Shown piece after piece: positions 1-6,772 of a stretch of DNA of 9,485 nucleotides. The stretch spans positions 1 through 9,485 of the forward strand of contig JARFRT010000078.1 in assembly GCA_029287105.1 (NCBI GenBank). Reading direction: 5' to 3'. The DNA comes from Akkermansiaceae bacterium. GTDB lineage: Bacteria > Verrucomicrobiota > Verrucomicrobiia > Verrucomicrobiales > Akkermansiaceae. Each line of letters begins with the position of its first letter. Positions within the stretch are counted from its first letter, which is position 1. The translations under genes and the position numbers were made by a program. The notes beneath the pieces were generated by a model, which was given only the letters and a program-made list of their open reading frames with translations, was not told the DNA's origin and ran no database searches.

Positions 1-1127
1 CCTTTGCGGGGAAGTAAGCGGATGGCATCGGTGAAATCGTTATTGGCGACGGAGCGGAGGAAGTGTTCCCGCAGTTTTTGGGGGCTGGGGTAATTGCAGG
101 GGGGGGAGTTTTTGAGGATGGCGGCGGGGAGCATTTTTTTCAGCTCGCTTTCATCGCCGTGGTGGTGTCTCCAGCGCTGTGCCCGGCGCTCGTTTTCAGG
201 TAGTAAGGCAACCTTGAGCATGGGCGCGAGACGCACGAAGGTTTTTCCTCCGGATTTGTGGATGGGGAAGTAGATTACCCTTGATGTATCACGATCCATG
301 GGGTTGAGGCAGCCAAGCGCGACCTCGTTGCGCGTGTGGTCTTCCTTGAGGACTTGGGCGATCACGGAGCGGTTGGTCAGCAGATGCCAGTCGCTCGATT
401 TGGGGCTATTGCGAAGTCCTTGGGAAACAATGTCAATGGTGGTGTCGAGGGGTTCGAGTAACTGATCCGAGGCGGCCCCCATGGAGGCGAGAATGCCAAG
501 CAGGTTTTTTTCCCGACATTGTTTGACGAAGTAGATGACGACCTCCTCGGGTGACATGGCATCGAAGCCTGCCTTCTGTTCGACGGCGGCGATGGTGCTT
601 TTGAAATCGGCAGACGCCTTTTCCCTGCTTTGTGTTTCGCGCTCGATTTTTTCGCGTGCCATCCAGCGTTCAAGGGTGCGGACGTTGAGTTCAACTGTCT
701 CGTCGTATCCGTATCCGGTATTGCTGAATGAACCGGGGAGGGGTGCGGGTTGCCATTCTTTTTTGCCTTTGATGAGGGCCACCGCATGGATACGGTCGTT
801 TAATGGTGCAGCCGGGTTGGTGGCGCGTACGAGTATGGCTGCGAGGTGGTTTTTCACCTTGGTTGATACGATGGAAAACGTATCACCTTGGCGGAAATCA
901 TTTTTTTGGAGGAAGGTGATCCTTTCCCTGATGGTTTTGCGGCGTTGGAGCCCGCAATGGGGCGAGAGTGCCGTATGCTTTTCGATATCGAGCTCTCCTT
1001 TTGAGAGATGGTTGAGGTAGTTGAGGGCCGCCTGGTTGGATCCGTCCGCAGAGGGGTTGTCTGCGAATTCGTCACCATGGCAGGAAAGCGCAAATGCGAG
1101 AGCGAGGGTGGTGATGATGCTCTTCAT
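1..1127 (-). CDS. Exported protein of unknown function with repeated modules (C-terminus beyond window)
   Basis: I read an uninterrupted frame from an ATG at 1127-1125 down to the left edge: 375 full codons with no stop, so the gene is partial at its 3' end. The start MKSIITTLALAFALS is a short positively charged and hydrophobic signal peptide; a Cys at residue 16 sits in a poor lipobox, so SPase I export is more likely than a lipoprotein. I do not recognise the family. The mature part looks modular: amphipathic helices at about 31-50 (NQAALNYLNHLSKGELD), 193-214 (PEEVVIYFVKQCREKNLLG) and 348-373 (PSPQKLREHFLRSVANNDF) recur at a spacing of about 160, the first two followed by a similar beta-rich stretch. 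The pattern suggests NTF2/DUF4878-like folds, which is inference. The start lies 13 bp after the stop of the AsmA-like gene, so co-transcription with the secretin cluster is likely. Confidence 0.8.
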   Translation of the reverse strand, partial: MKSIITTLALAFALSCHGDEFADNPSADGSNQAALNYLNHLSKGELDIEKHTALSPHCGLQRRKTIRERITFLQKNDFRQGDTFSIVSTKVKNHLAAILVRATNPAAPLNDRIHAVALIKGKKEWQPAPLPGSFSNTGYGYDETVELNVRTLERWMAREKIERETQSREKASADFKSTIAAVEQKAGFDAMSPEEVVIYFVKQCREKNLLGILASMGAASDQLLEPLDTTIDIVSQGLRNSPKSSDWHLLTNRSVIAQVLKEDHTRNEVALGCLNPMDRDTSRVIYFPIHKSGGKTFVRLAPMLKVALLPENERRAQRWRHHHGDESELKKMLPAAILKNSPPCNYPSPQKLREHFLRSVANNDFTDAIRLLPRK

Positions 1128-1140
1128 GGGGGAGGGGGGG

Positions 1141-2691
1141 TTACCGGGTTAGATCTTCGAATTCCCTTTCCAACACCTCGTTTTTTCCGGTAGGGGGTGC
1201 AGGTGATGGAGGGTTTTTGTTCGCACTGGTCTGGAGGAGTTGATTGAGATTGTCGTGCGGGTTATGGATGCTGCCGCTGAGCGTTATTTTGGTGTAAATA
1301 AACCCGTTGTGAGGTTCGGAAAAGATCGATGGCGGCGGCGATTTTTTGCTGAACAGTCTGGCGGGTATGCCGACATTGAGATCACCGGCGAGGACACCAT
1401 CGGCGTTGACGGATAATCCGCCTTTGATGGTCAGGACGCCACTGCAGGTGAGGCTGAGGTTATCGAGGCTGACGCCCTCGGAAGTGCGCATCATGGTTCC
1501 GAGGCAATGATTGAACGTGGGCCGGACATACTGGGTGTCGCCTGTGAGGTTTTTCAGTTCAGTAAGAAAGGGGAGCTCACTGATGCGGAGTTCGGTTGAA
1601 TTAAAAGGCATAATAAAGCTGAGCGTATCCGCGGCCTGTTTTTTGTAGTCGTAGGAGAGTGATCCCATATCGCTTCGGATCTCTCCCTGGATCAGGCGCC
1701 CCAGCCCCGCCCCGAGTAGTTCCTGGATGGGGTAGTCCTTTGCCCTGACGTCGAGGATGACGGGTCTGCTGGTATCCTTGGCGATGCGACCTTTGATGGT
1801 CAGCTCACCTTTGTGTGCGTCTCCGGCCTCAAGCAGCGCTTCGATTTCGCAATCCCGGGCATTGAGGGTGACGATGCCCGAGGATATTTCCAAGGATGGC
1901 CAGTTTTTGATTTTCATCAATCCACCTTGGAACACGATTTGGTAGCGTTCATCGACTTGCCTACGCAGTGCTACTTGGAGCCCTGTAACGGCGGGGGCAT
2001 CCCGGTCTTGACCGAAATGCAGGTCAAGCTGGTTGCAGCGGAAGGTGCCGAATTGGTAGGGTGACAGCACCCGCTCCAGTGGCGGTTCCATGTTGGTGGC
2101 GGGTGTTTGAAGGTGGATTTTACCGAGCCGGGCGACGACTTCCTCTCCGATCCATTCGTTTGAGAAGAAGCTCGTGGCCAGAATGTTGGCATAAAGGCTG
2201 TTGAATGAAGCGGATTGAAGGAAGGAGTGGTTATCCCAGTCGAGTTCCACCTTGCTGGCTTTGGCCGAAATAGGGGTTACCCTCAACTGGGTGAGGGCGG
2301 TTGTCTCCGCCCCGGAAAGCTTCGAAATCGTAGCTTCAGTGGATTCCTTGAATTGACGGCCGTTGTACTTGGCGATGATAAAGATGGTTCCCGCGGCGAG
2401 GATGACCAGGATCCCGATGAGCGATCCAAGCATGGCCCATTTCAGTTTGGGGTTGGTTTTTTTAGCTGCCTTTTTTTTCGGCTGGCTGGAGCGTCTTTTG
2501 CGTCTTCTTACCTTAACCACCTGTGAGCCGTCTGCCCGGGTGACGAGTTCGCCGTCTTTTCTTGGATCTGATGGGTCGCTGTCTGAGCTGGATGATCGTT
2601 TCTGCCTGTCATTGCGCTTTAAGCGGGCCATCATTTCGTCGACCGAGTAATTTTCACCTCCTTGACTGGGATTGTTAGGATTGGATTCCAT
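1141..2691 (-). CDS. Single-pass membrane protein with AsmA-like extracytoplasmic region
   Basis: A 516-residue protein. Residues 1-80 are charged and probably cytoplasmic, with a Ser/Asp-rich stretch (33-45) and a strongly basic block (60-83, including VRRRKRR and KPKKKAAKK). One hydrophobic segment at about 85-107 (AMLGSLIGILVILAAGTIFI) follows, giving an N-in, C-out topology. The rest (108-516) is long and beta-rich. Its C-terminal part (about 405-445, with LSLTCSGVLTIKG and DGVLAGDLNVGIPARLF) resembles the tail of AsmA-family proteins, which are extended beta-groove proteins in the inner membrane. A Pro-rich tail (494-502) follows. It lies 83 bp downstream of the secretin gene on the same strand and 13 bp before an exported protein. 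By position and topology it could link the inner membrane to the secretin, as GspC does in type II secretion, but I see no GspC sequence similarity. Specific function unknown. Confidence 0.85.
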   Translation of the reverse strand: MESNPNNPSQGGENYSVDEMMARLKRNDRQKRSSSSDSDPSDPRKDGELVTRADGSQVVKVRRRKRRSSQPKKKAAKKTNPKLKWAMLGSLIGILVILAAGTIFIIAKYNGRQFKESTEATISKLSGAETTALTQLRVTPISAKASKVELDWDNHSFLQSASFNSLYANILATSFFSNEWIGEEVVARLGKIHLQTPATNMEPPLERVLSPYQFGTFRCNQLDLHFGQDRDAPAVTGLQVALRRQVDERYQIVFQGGLMKIKNWPSLEISSGIVTLNARDCEIEALLEAGDAHKGELTIKGRIAKDTSRPVILDVRAKDYPIQELLGAGLGRLIQGEIRSDMGSLSYDYKKQAADTLSFIMPFNSTELRISELPFLTELKNLTGDTQYVRPTFNHCLGTMMRTSEGVSLDNLSLTCSGVLTIKGGLSVNADGVLAGDLNVGIPARLFSKKSPPPSIFSEPHNGFIYTKITLSGSIHNPHDNLNQLLQTSANKNPPSPAPPTGKNEVLEREFEDLTR

Positions 2692-2774
2692 ATAGCTTGT
2701 TGGTTCCCGGAAAACTAGCCAATATCAGGAGCTCTGCAACCGCCAAAACCGCCAAATATAAATATTGGGATGTG
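2692..2774 (-). promoter_or_regulatory. Secretin/AsmA-like intergenic spacer with tandem 9-mer inside an inverted repeat
   Basis: This AT-richer gap between the secretin stop and the next start holds a perfect tandem repeat, ACCGCCAAA at 2739-2747 and 2748-2756 on the plus strand. It is bracketed by the inverted arms CCAATAT (2719-2725) and ATATTGG (2762-2768). No hairpin with a T-run is present, so it does not look like a terminator. It could be an operator or a weak internal promoter for the two downstream genes, but no convincing -35/-10 pair was found. Confidence 0.3.
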
Positions 2775-5198
2775 TTAACGATGTCGCCATCGTGCGCCGG
2801 TGGGGTCGACGAGTTCAGCATTTACCGTGATGATGACCGCCTCCCTGAATGTGCGGCTGGCATCGGAGCGGAAAAGCCGGCCAGCGTAGGGGATGTCGCC
2901 GAGAAAGGGGACCTTGTCCTCGATCTTGGTTTTGCGGCTGGTCATGACGCCGCCGAGAACGACGGTGGCGCCATCCTGAATGGTGAGGGTGGAATGCTGA
3001 AGCCGGACGACTTTGAAGACCGGCATGAGGATGCGGTTGGCGGTGACCAGGGTCGCTGCTTCATCATCGGTCGGGCTTCCGATGATGGGGTTGCCATAGT
3101 TGACGAACCCTTCAAACTCGACCAATTCGGGTTTGAGGGAAAGCTCGATGAACCGTCTGTCGGGGCCCACGGTAGGCTCGACTTCAAGGGTGACGCCCAC
3201 GTTGCGTGTTTCAAATGCCGTGGGGTGTGCGGGGGTGACGGGGAATGATGATTGCGACTGGACGGGTAATCCGGTGATGGGGTCGATGGCGCCGAGCCCG
3301 CTGCCAACTCCAAAGCTGTTCGGGAGTTCAGGGGGTTCGTATTCGGTGGGATAGATGAATTCGCGGATGATCTCGATCTTGGATCGTTCGCCGCTGCGGG
3401 AGATGATCGTGGGTTTGACCATCACATCGGCACCCGTTGTCTGGTTGAGGCCGCGCATCATCATTTGGATTTGAATGTTACTTGCCACGGCGGTTACCGT
3501 AAGGATGCCTGGGGCTCTGAGTTCTGAGTCGGAGATGGCCCCCGCGGCACTGGAATTAATAAAACTCGAGATGGAGTCCTCACGTGCTGCACCATTGCCG
3601 CTGCGGTTGCCTGAGGTGATGGGGTCACCATTGATAGGGTTGGGGATGATGCCGAAAGGGGTGCCGTTTCCTGGGCTTCCTCCGCCAAGGAAAGTGCCGT
3701 TTCCGAGCCCCAGTGGTGTGATGGCCCAGTCGAAGCTGAGTTCCTTCAACTTTTCCTCGCTGATGCGCATGATGGTGGTCCTGACGATGACCTGAACGGG
3801 TTCTTCATCGGAGATGAGTGACACGAGTTGGTCCACGAGATCGATGTTTCCTGCTGTGTTACGCACAGTGAGTGAGTTCGTGGATGTGATGTATTGGGCG
3901 GATGCTCCTTCCGGGAAGCTGACCCCGTTTTGTTTGAGAAAGTCGGTGATGCTGATTTTTGCCGCAAGTTTGCCCTCCTTGTTGTTGCTTTCGTCACCGA
4001 AGATGCTGTCGTCCTCGCTTTTTTGGTGCGTAGCTGCAGATGAAATGAAATTCGGAGGGACGCGGAATGTTTTGGAAATAAGGGCAGTATCAGTGCTGCC
4101 AACCGGGGTGATGAGGACACCCACACCATCGGTGCGCCACTGCGTACGTGTCTGGTCAGTGATGTAGTCGAGTATTTTCGAGAGTGGCAGCGAGCGTGCT
4201 TTGAGAGTGACGCGGGTGTTTCTGATGGATTGGGCGCTATCCGAAGTTTTGTCGCCGAGGTTGACGATGATGTTGATTCCGGTTTGTTCATCCCCGGCAT
4301 CGGGTGCGTCACCGAGGCGGCTTTGGATCCGGACGAAGTCGATGGCTTCGTCGAGGGTGACGTTGTCGAGGTCAATCATATCGACCATGATACCTGCGAG
4401 TTTGTCCCGGAGGTTGGCGGCGAAACGTGACGGTGAGGTGAGGGCGGCGGGTGGCAGGGCGTGATCGGCCGCCGGGACATAGAGCCCCCAGGCTCGATCG
4501 ACCTGCGCCAGCATTGCGGAGCGGGTGTGGTCTCTGGCGGCCCGGTAGTAATCGGATTGGGTGGCGTTGATTTTTTCCATGCTGCGGCGTGCCGCCTTGT
4601 TGAAGGGGTCGATATTGAGCACGGCCTGATAGACCGTCACGGCACGGTCGTACTGACCGAGGCTGTAGAACCCTTCGGCTTCACGGAGAAGTCGGCCTAC
4701 TTTGACCACATCCTGGACATGCTCGGGAGTGATGGCATGATTATAACGCAGGGGGTCGTCCACCTGTTGTCTCAGTTTCAGGGCGCCGAGATGGGCGGGG
4801 GCGATTTCTGGTTTGAGGACGGTGTCGAGGAGCTGGGTGGCGTCACGGTAGCTGCCTCCTTTGGCGAGGGCCCGGCTGTGTTCGGTGGCGGCGGTGGCGT
4901 AGCGATCCGCGGCTGCGGTGCGAAGATCGTGGTTCAGGGCGCCATTGGGGAGGAGGTCGAATGCCTGTGCGTAATGCTGGACGGCCGTTTTGTAATCGTT
5001 TTTTTGGTAGGCTGCATCACCACTTTTGAGAAGCTCATGGGCCTTGCGGGCATTGCCAATTCTGCGCTGCAACTCCTTCTGGACGGCCGACTCCTGCGCA
5101 TGTATGGGGGGCACAATGAGAGGCGTACACATGACGAGTACACATGCCATCGAGGCGCGGGCGATCTGCCTTCGGTATTCAAAACACAATTTTTCCAT
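2775..5198 (-). CDS. Secretin with N-terminal TPR-like region (type II/IV pilus secretin superfamily, Amuc_1098-like)
   Basis: An 807-residue outer-membrane channel protein. The chosen start (ATG at 5198-5196) gives a signal peptide MEKLCFEYRRQIAR followed by a hydrophobic core and probable cleavage after PPIHA at residue 34. An earlier in-frame start at 5501 would add 101 Arg-rich residues overlapping nuoB and is rejected. Domains seen: TPR-like helices at about 50-85 and 165-215 (ALNIDPFNKAARR-type repeat), an STN/N0-like domain (269-366), one N1-like ring domain (414-462, NSLTVRNTAGNIDLVDQL), then the secretin beta domain (465-800). The hallmark VPFLGDIPYAGRLF is at 763-776, preceded by IQDGATVVLGGV (740-751). 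A Gly/Asn/Pro-rich stretch at 497-540 interrupts the beta domain. Secretins form large oligomeric gates for type II secretion, type IV pili or phage. The overall layout resembles the Amuc_1098 pilus secretin family, which is recognition from memory, not a search. It is first in a minus-strand cluster and divergent from nuoB. Confidence 0.93.
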   Translation of the reverse strand: MEKLCFEYRRQIARASMACVLVMCTPLIVPPIHAQESAVQKELQRRIGNARKAHELLKSGDAAYQKNDYKTAVQHYAQAFDLLPNGALNHDLRTAAADRYATAATEHSRALAKGGSYRDATQLLDTVLKPEIAPAHLGALKLRQQVDDPLRYNHAITPEHVQDVVKVGRLLREAEGFYSLGQYDRAVTVYQAVLNIDPFNKAARRSMEKINATQSDYYRAARDHTRSAMLAQVDRAWGLYVPAADHALPPAALTSPSRFAANLRDKLAGIMVDMIDLDNVTLDEAIDFVRIQSRLGDAPDAGDEQTGINIIVNLGDKTSDSAQSIRNTRVTLKARSLPLSKILDYITDQTRTQWRTDGVGVLITPVGSTDTALISKTFRVPPNFISSAATHQKSEDDSIFGDESNNKEGKLAAKISITDFLKQNGVSFPEGASAQYITSTNSLTVRNTAGNIDLVDQLVSLISDEEPVQVIVRTTIMRISEEKLKELSFDWAITPLGLGNGTFLGGGSPGNGTPFGIIPNPINGDPITSGNRSGNGAAREDSISSFINSSAAGAISDSELRAPGILTVTAVASNIQIQMMMRGLNQTTGADVMVKPTIISRSGERSKIEIIREFIYPTEYEPPELPNSFGVGSGLGAIDPITGLPVQSQSSFPVTPAHPTAFETRNVGVTLEVEPTVGPDRRFIELSLKPELVEFEGFVNYGNPIIGSPTDDEAATLVTANRILMPVFKVVRLQHSTLTIQDGATVVLGGVMTSRKTKIEDKVPFLGDIPYAGRLFRSDASRTFREAVIITVNAELVDPTGARWRHR

Positions 5199-5402
5199 GG
5201 GACGTAGTGATCGGCTTATAGACGGGACGGGCCCCGGGGGTAAGCGTAAAATTAAAAAAAATGCGGGGTCGGCCTTGGCGGTGGTGACGGGGGTGGAGGT
5301 GATCCGGCGGTTTTTATTTTCTGAAAATGCACGTAGAATGGGCTTGTGATGGTATTTTCTCAAGCTAGGGTGCGCACGCGGACGAGGTTCCGCGAAATTG
5401 TC
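5199..5402. promoter_or_regulatory. Divergent intergenic region between secretin gene and nuoB
   Basis: A 204-bp region that must carry promoters for both directions. On the minus strand TATAAG (5220-5215) lies 16 nt before the secretin start and has only a weak -35 (TTACCC, 17-nt spacer). A run of eight A residues at 5254-5261 lies upstream of it and could act as an UP-type element. GC-rich palindromic bits (GGGCCC, CCCCGGGG) fall at 5229-5240. No small gene is supported here. Confidence 0.4.
5311..5339 (+). promoter_or_regulatory. Candidate sigma70-type promoter for nuoBC
   Basis: TAGAAT at 5334-5339 matches the -10 consensus in five of six bases. The hexamer 17 nt upstream (TTTTTA, 5311-5316) matches -35 in three of six and sits in an AT-rich patch. 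Transcription would begin near 5346, giving nuoB a leader of about 57 nt if translation starts at 5403. Confidence 0.35.
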
Positions 5403-6014
5403 ATGGAAACTTCCAAGGAAACTAGTGCCGACACCTCTGCCGACGCCTCTGGCGCGTCCTCGTTTGCGACTGCTGATGCTGCGGGTGCGGCACTGGCGCA
5501 CGCCTCGTATGATTCAAAGATCGAGGGGAATGTGATTTTCACCCGCGTCGATGCGGCGATCAACTGGATGCGTAAAAACTCCCTCTGGCCGATGCCCATG
5601 GGGCTGGCCTGCTGTGCGATTGAGCTGATGGCGACGGCTTCCTCTCGTTTTGACATTTCCCGTTTTGGTGCCGAGGTGATGCGTTTTTCCCCACGGCAGA
5701 GTGACGTCATGATTGTTGCGGGTACGGTGACCTACAAGATGGCGCTTGCCGTGAAGCGGGTCTGGGACCAGATGCCCGACCCGAAGTGGTGTATCGCCAT
5801 GGGTGCCTGTGCTTCCAGTGGGGGTATGTACCGCAGCTATGCCGTGCTTCAGGGCATTGATAATCTGTTGCCTGTGGATGTCTATATCTCCGGTTGCCCG
5901 CCCCGTCCCGAGGCGTTGATTGAAGGTCTGATGAAACTGCAGGCAAAAATTGACGGTGAGGAGTCGACCCGCGACCTCAAGGCTGCGGCTCCCGCAGACT
6001 CCATTGAAGCCTAA
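5403..6014 (+). CDS. nuoB: NADH-quinone oxidoreductase subunit B (complex I, N2 cluster subunit)
   Basis: A 203-residue protein of the NuoB/PSST family. It holds the terminal [4Fe-4S] cluster N2 that passes electrons to quinone at the junction of the peripheral and membrane arms. The four cluster ligands are visible: the Cys70-Cys71 pair in MGLACCAIE, Cys136 in GACASSGG and Cys165 in SGCPPRPE. The conserved body begins at about residue 40 (EGNVIFTRVDAAINWMRKNS). The first ~38 residues are low-complexity Ser/Thr/Ala/Asp and include a 12-bp near-tandem repeat at 5427-5450. I chose ATG at 5403; GTG 5346 and ATG 5349 are in frame, but they sit on the predicted transcription start and would add an Arg-rich stretch. 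nuoC follows after 24 bp. nuoA is not upstream, where it is usual; instead a divergent secretin gene is found there. Confidence 0.96.
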   Translation: METSKETSADTSADASGASSFATADAAGAALAHASYDSKIEGNVIFTRVDAAINWMRKNSLWPMPMGLACCAIELMATASSRFDISRFGAEVMRFSPRQSDVMIVAGTVTYKMALAVKRVWDQMPDPKWCIAMGACASSGGMYRSYAVLQGIDNLLPVDVYISGCPPRPEALIEGLMKLQAKIDGEESTRDLKAAAPADSIEA

Positions 6015-6038
6015 CCCCTCATCCGCCCATTGACTACC

Positions 6039-6620
6039 ATGACGACTCTGCAAACCGCCGGCCAAGAAGCTGCAGCCAAGGTTCTTGAAAAATTCACGTC
6101 CGCCACCCGCCATGAGTTTCGGGGGGAATCCACTGTCACTGTGAAGCTCGAGGAGCTGCGTGCGGTGATGGAGTTCTGTCGGAATGTGTTGAAGCTGAAC
6201 TTCCTGATTGACGTTTCCAGCGTGGACAACATGGGGGAGGAGCCTCGGTTCATGATGGTGTATGAGCTGGCCAAGGTCGATGATTCCGTGCATCTGCGCG
6301 TCAAGGCTGCTGTTGCCGAGCAGCAGGCGGATGCTGGAGAGGTGCCTACGGTCAGCGATCTCTGGGCCACGGCTGATTGGCATGAGCGTGAGGTTTACGA
6401 CATGATGGGGATTCGATTTTCCGGGCACCCTGACCTACGCCGTATCCTTATGTGGGAGGGTTACCCCTACCACCCGCTACGCAAGGAATTTCCCTTGGCG
6501 GGGAGGCCCAGCGAGATGCCGGATGTTGCGTTCACCGGCGAAGCTCCCATGGCGGACGGTCCTTTTGTGACCTCTGCCGGATCGACTTCCCGTGTCCAGG
6601 GCGAGCCGCGTGCGCGCTAG
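6039..6620 (+). CDS. nuoC: NADH-quinone oxidoreductase subunit C (complex I 30 kDa subunit)
   Basis: A 193-residue protein of the NuoC/30 kDa family. It carries no cofactor, lies in the peripheral arm of complex I and packs against NuoD and NuoB. The family signature is clear at 113-152: DWHEREVYDMMGIRFSGHP followed by DLRRILMWEGYPYHPLRKEF. The N-terminal half (about 30-95) matches the usual alpha/beta domain. A roughly 40-residue tail after the signature (AGRPSEMPDVAFTGEAP onward) is polar and probably disordered. I prefer ATG 6039 over the in-frame TTG at 6030, which would add only three residues. It is not fused to NuoD, as happens in some lineages, and nuoD does not follow; the next gene is a rhomboid protease after a 152-bp gap. 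Confidence 0.95.
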   Translation: MTTLQTAGQEAAAKVLEKFTSATRHEFRGESTVTVKLEELRAVMEFCRNVLKLNFLIDVSSVDNMGEEPRFMMVYELAKVDDSVHLRVKAAVAEQQADAGEVPTVSDLWATADWHEREVYDMMGIRFSGHPDLRRILMWEGYPYHPLRKEFPLAGRPSEMPDVAFTGEAPMADGPFVTSAGSTSRVQGEPRAR

Positions 6621-6631
6621 ACCTGTTGCGC

Positions 6632-6653
6632 CGCAGCACGGTGTGCGTTTCTT
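6632..6653 (+). terminator. Possible weak intrinsic terminator after nuoC
   Basis: CGCA-G-CA pairs with TGTGCG across a three-base loop (6632-6647, one bulged G) and is followed by TTTCTT. The stem is short and the U-run impure, so this is only a candidate. Its position, 12 bp after the nuoC stop and before a long gap, supports it. Confidence 0.25.
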
Positions 6654-6756
6654 ACTCCGGGATGGCGCGGAAAAAACTCCAGCCTAATTCGAGCGGATCG
6701 TGTGTTGTGCTGTCGAAGACCGGTGACGAATTTTCGTGCGTTGAGCTACGGGAATG

Positions 6757-6765
6757 CTAGCCTCA
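6757..6765 (+). promoter_or_regulatory. Candidate -10 element for the rhomboid gene
   Basis: GCTAGCCTC lies just before the rhomboid start and closely matches GCTAGACTC at 7579-7587 in the peroxiredoxin promoter. No good -35 is found at 16-18 nt spacing. If used as a -10, the transcript would start only a few bases before the ATG at 6773. The rest of the gap 6621-6772 shows no gene. Confidence 0.2.
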
Positions 6766-6772
6766 CCTGTCC

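Noticed and set aside
535..1020. Open frame of 161 codons on the plus strand
   Set aside because: Opposite the edge gene on the minus strand, which has a signal peptide and a continuous frame of 375 codons.
2654..2663. Perfect Shine-Dalgarno-like AAGGAGGTGA inside the AsmA-like gene
   Set aside because: It encodes QGGE in frame, and the next ATG codons (from 2634) are 19 nt away, too far for normal use; kept the start at 2691.
2697..3248. Open frame of 183 codons on the plus strand
   Set aside because: It lies antisense inside the secretin gene, has no family resemblance and no signal or promoter; a codon-bias shadow.
4461..5207. Open frame of 248 codons on the plus strand
   Set aside because: Antisense to the TPR and signal-peptide part of the secretin, whose domains are clear on the other strand.
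5346..5402. GTG 5346 or ATG 5349 as nuoB start
   Set aside because: Near the predicted transcription start, adds an Arg-rich segment with no NuoB similarity; a leaderless start cannot be fully excluded.
5199..5501. Secretin N-terminal extension by 101 residues
   Set aside because: It would overlap nuoB, reads as Arg/Pro-rich filler and would bury the signal peptide inside the protein.
5514..6428. Open frame of 304 codons on the minus strand
   Set aside because: Antisense to nuoB and nuoC, both with unmistakable signatures; the translation is His/Arg-rich and family-less.
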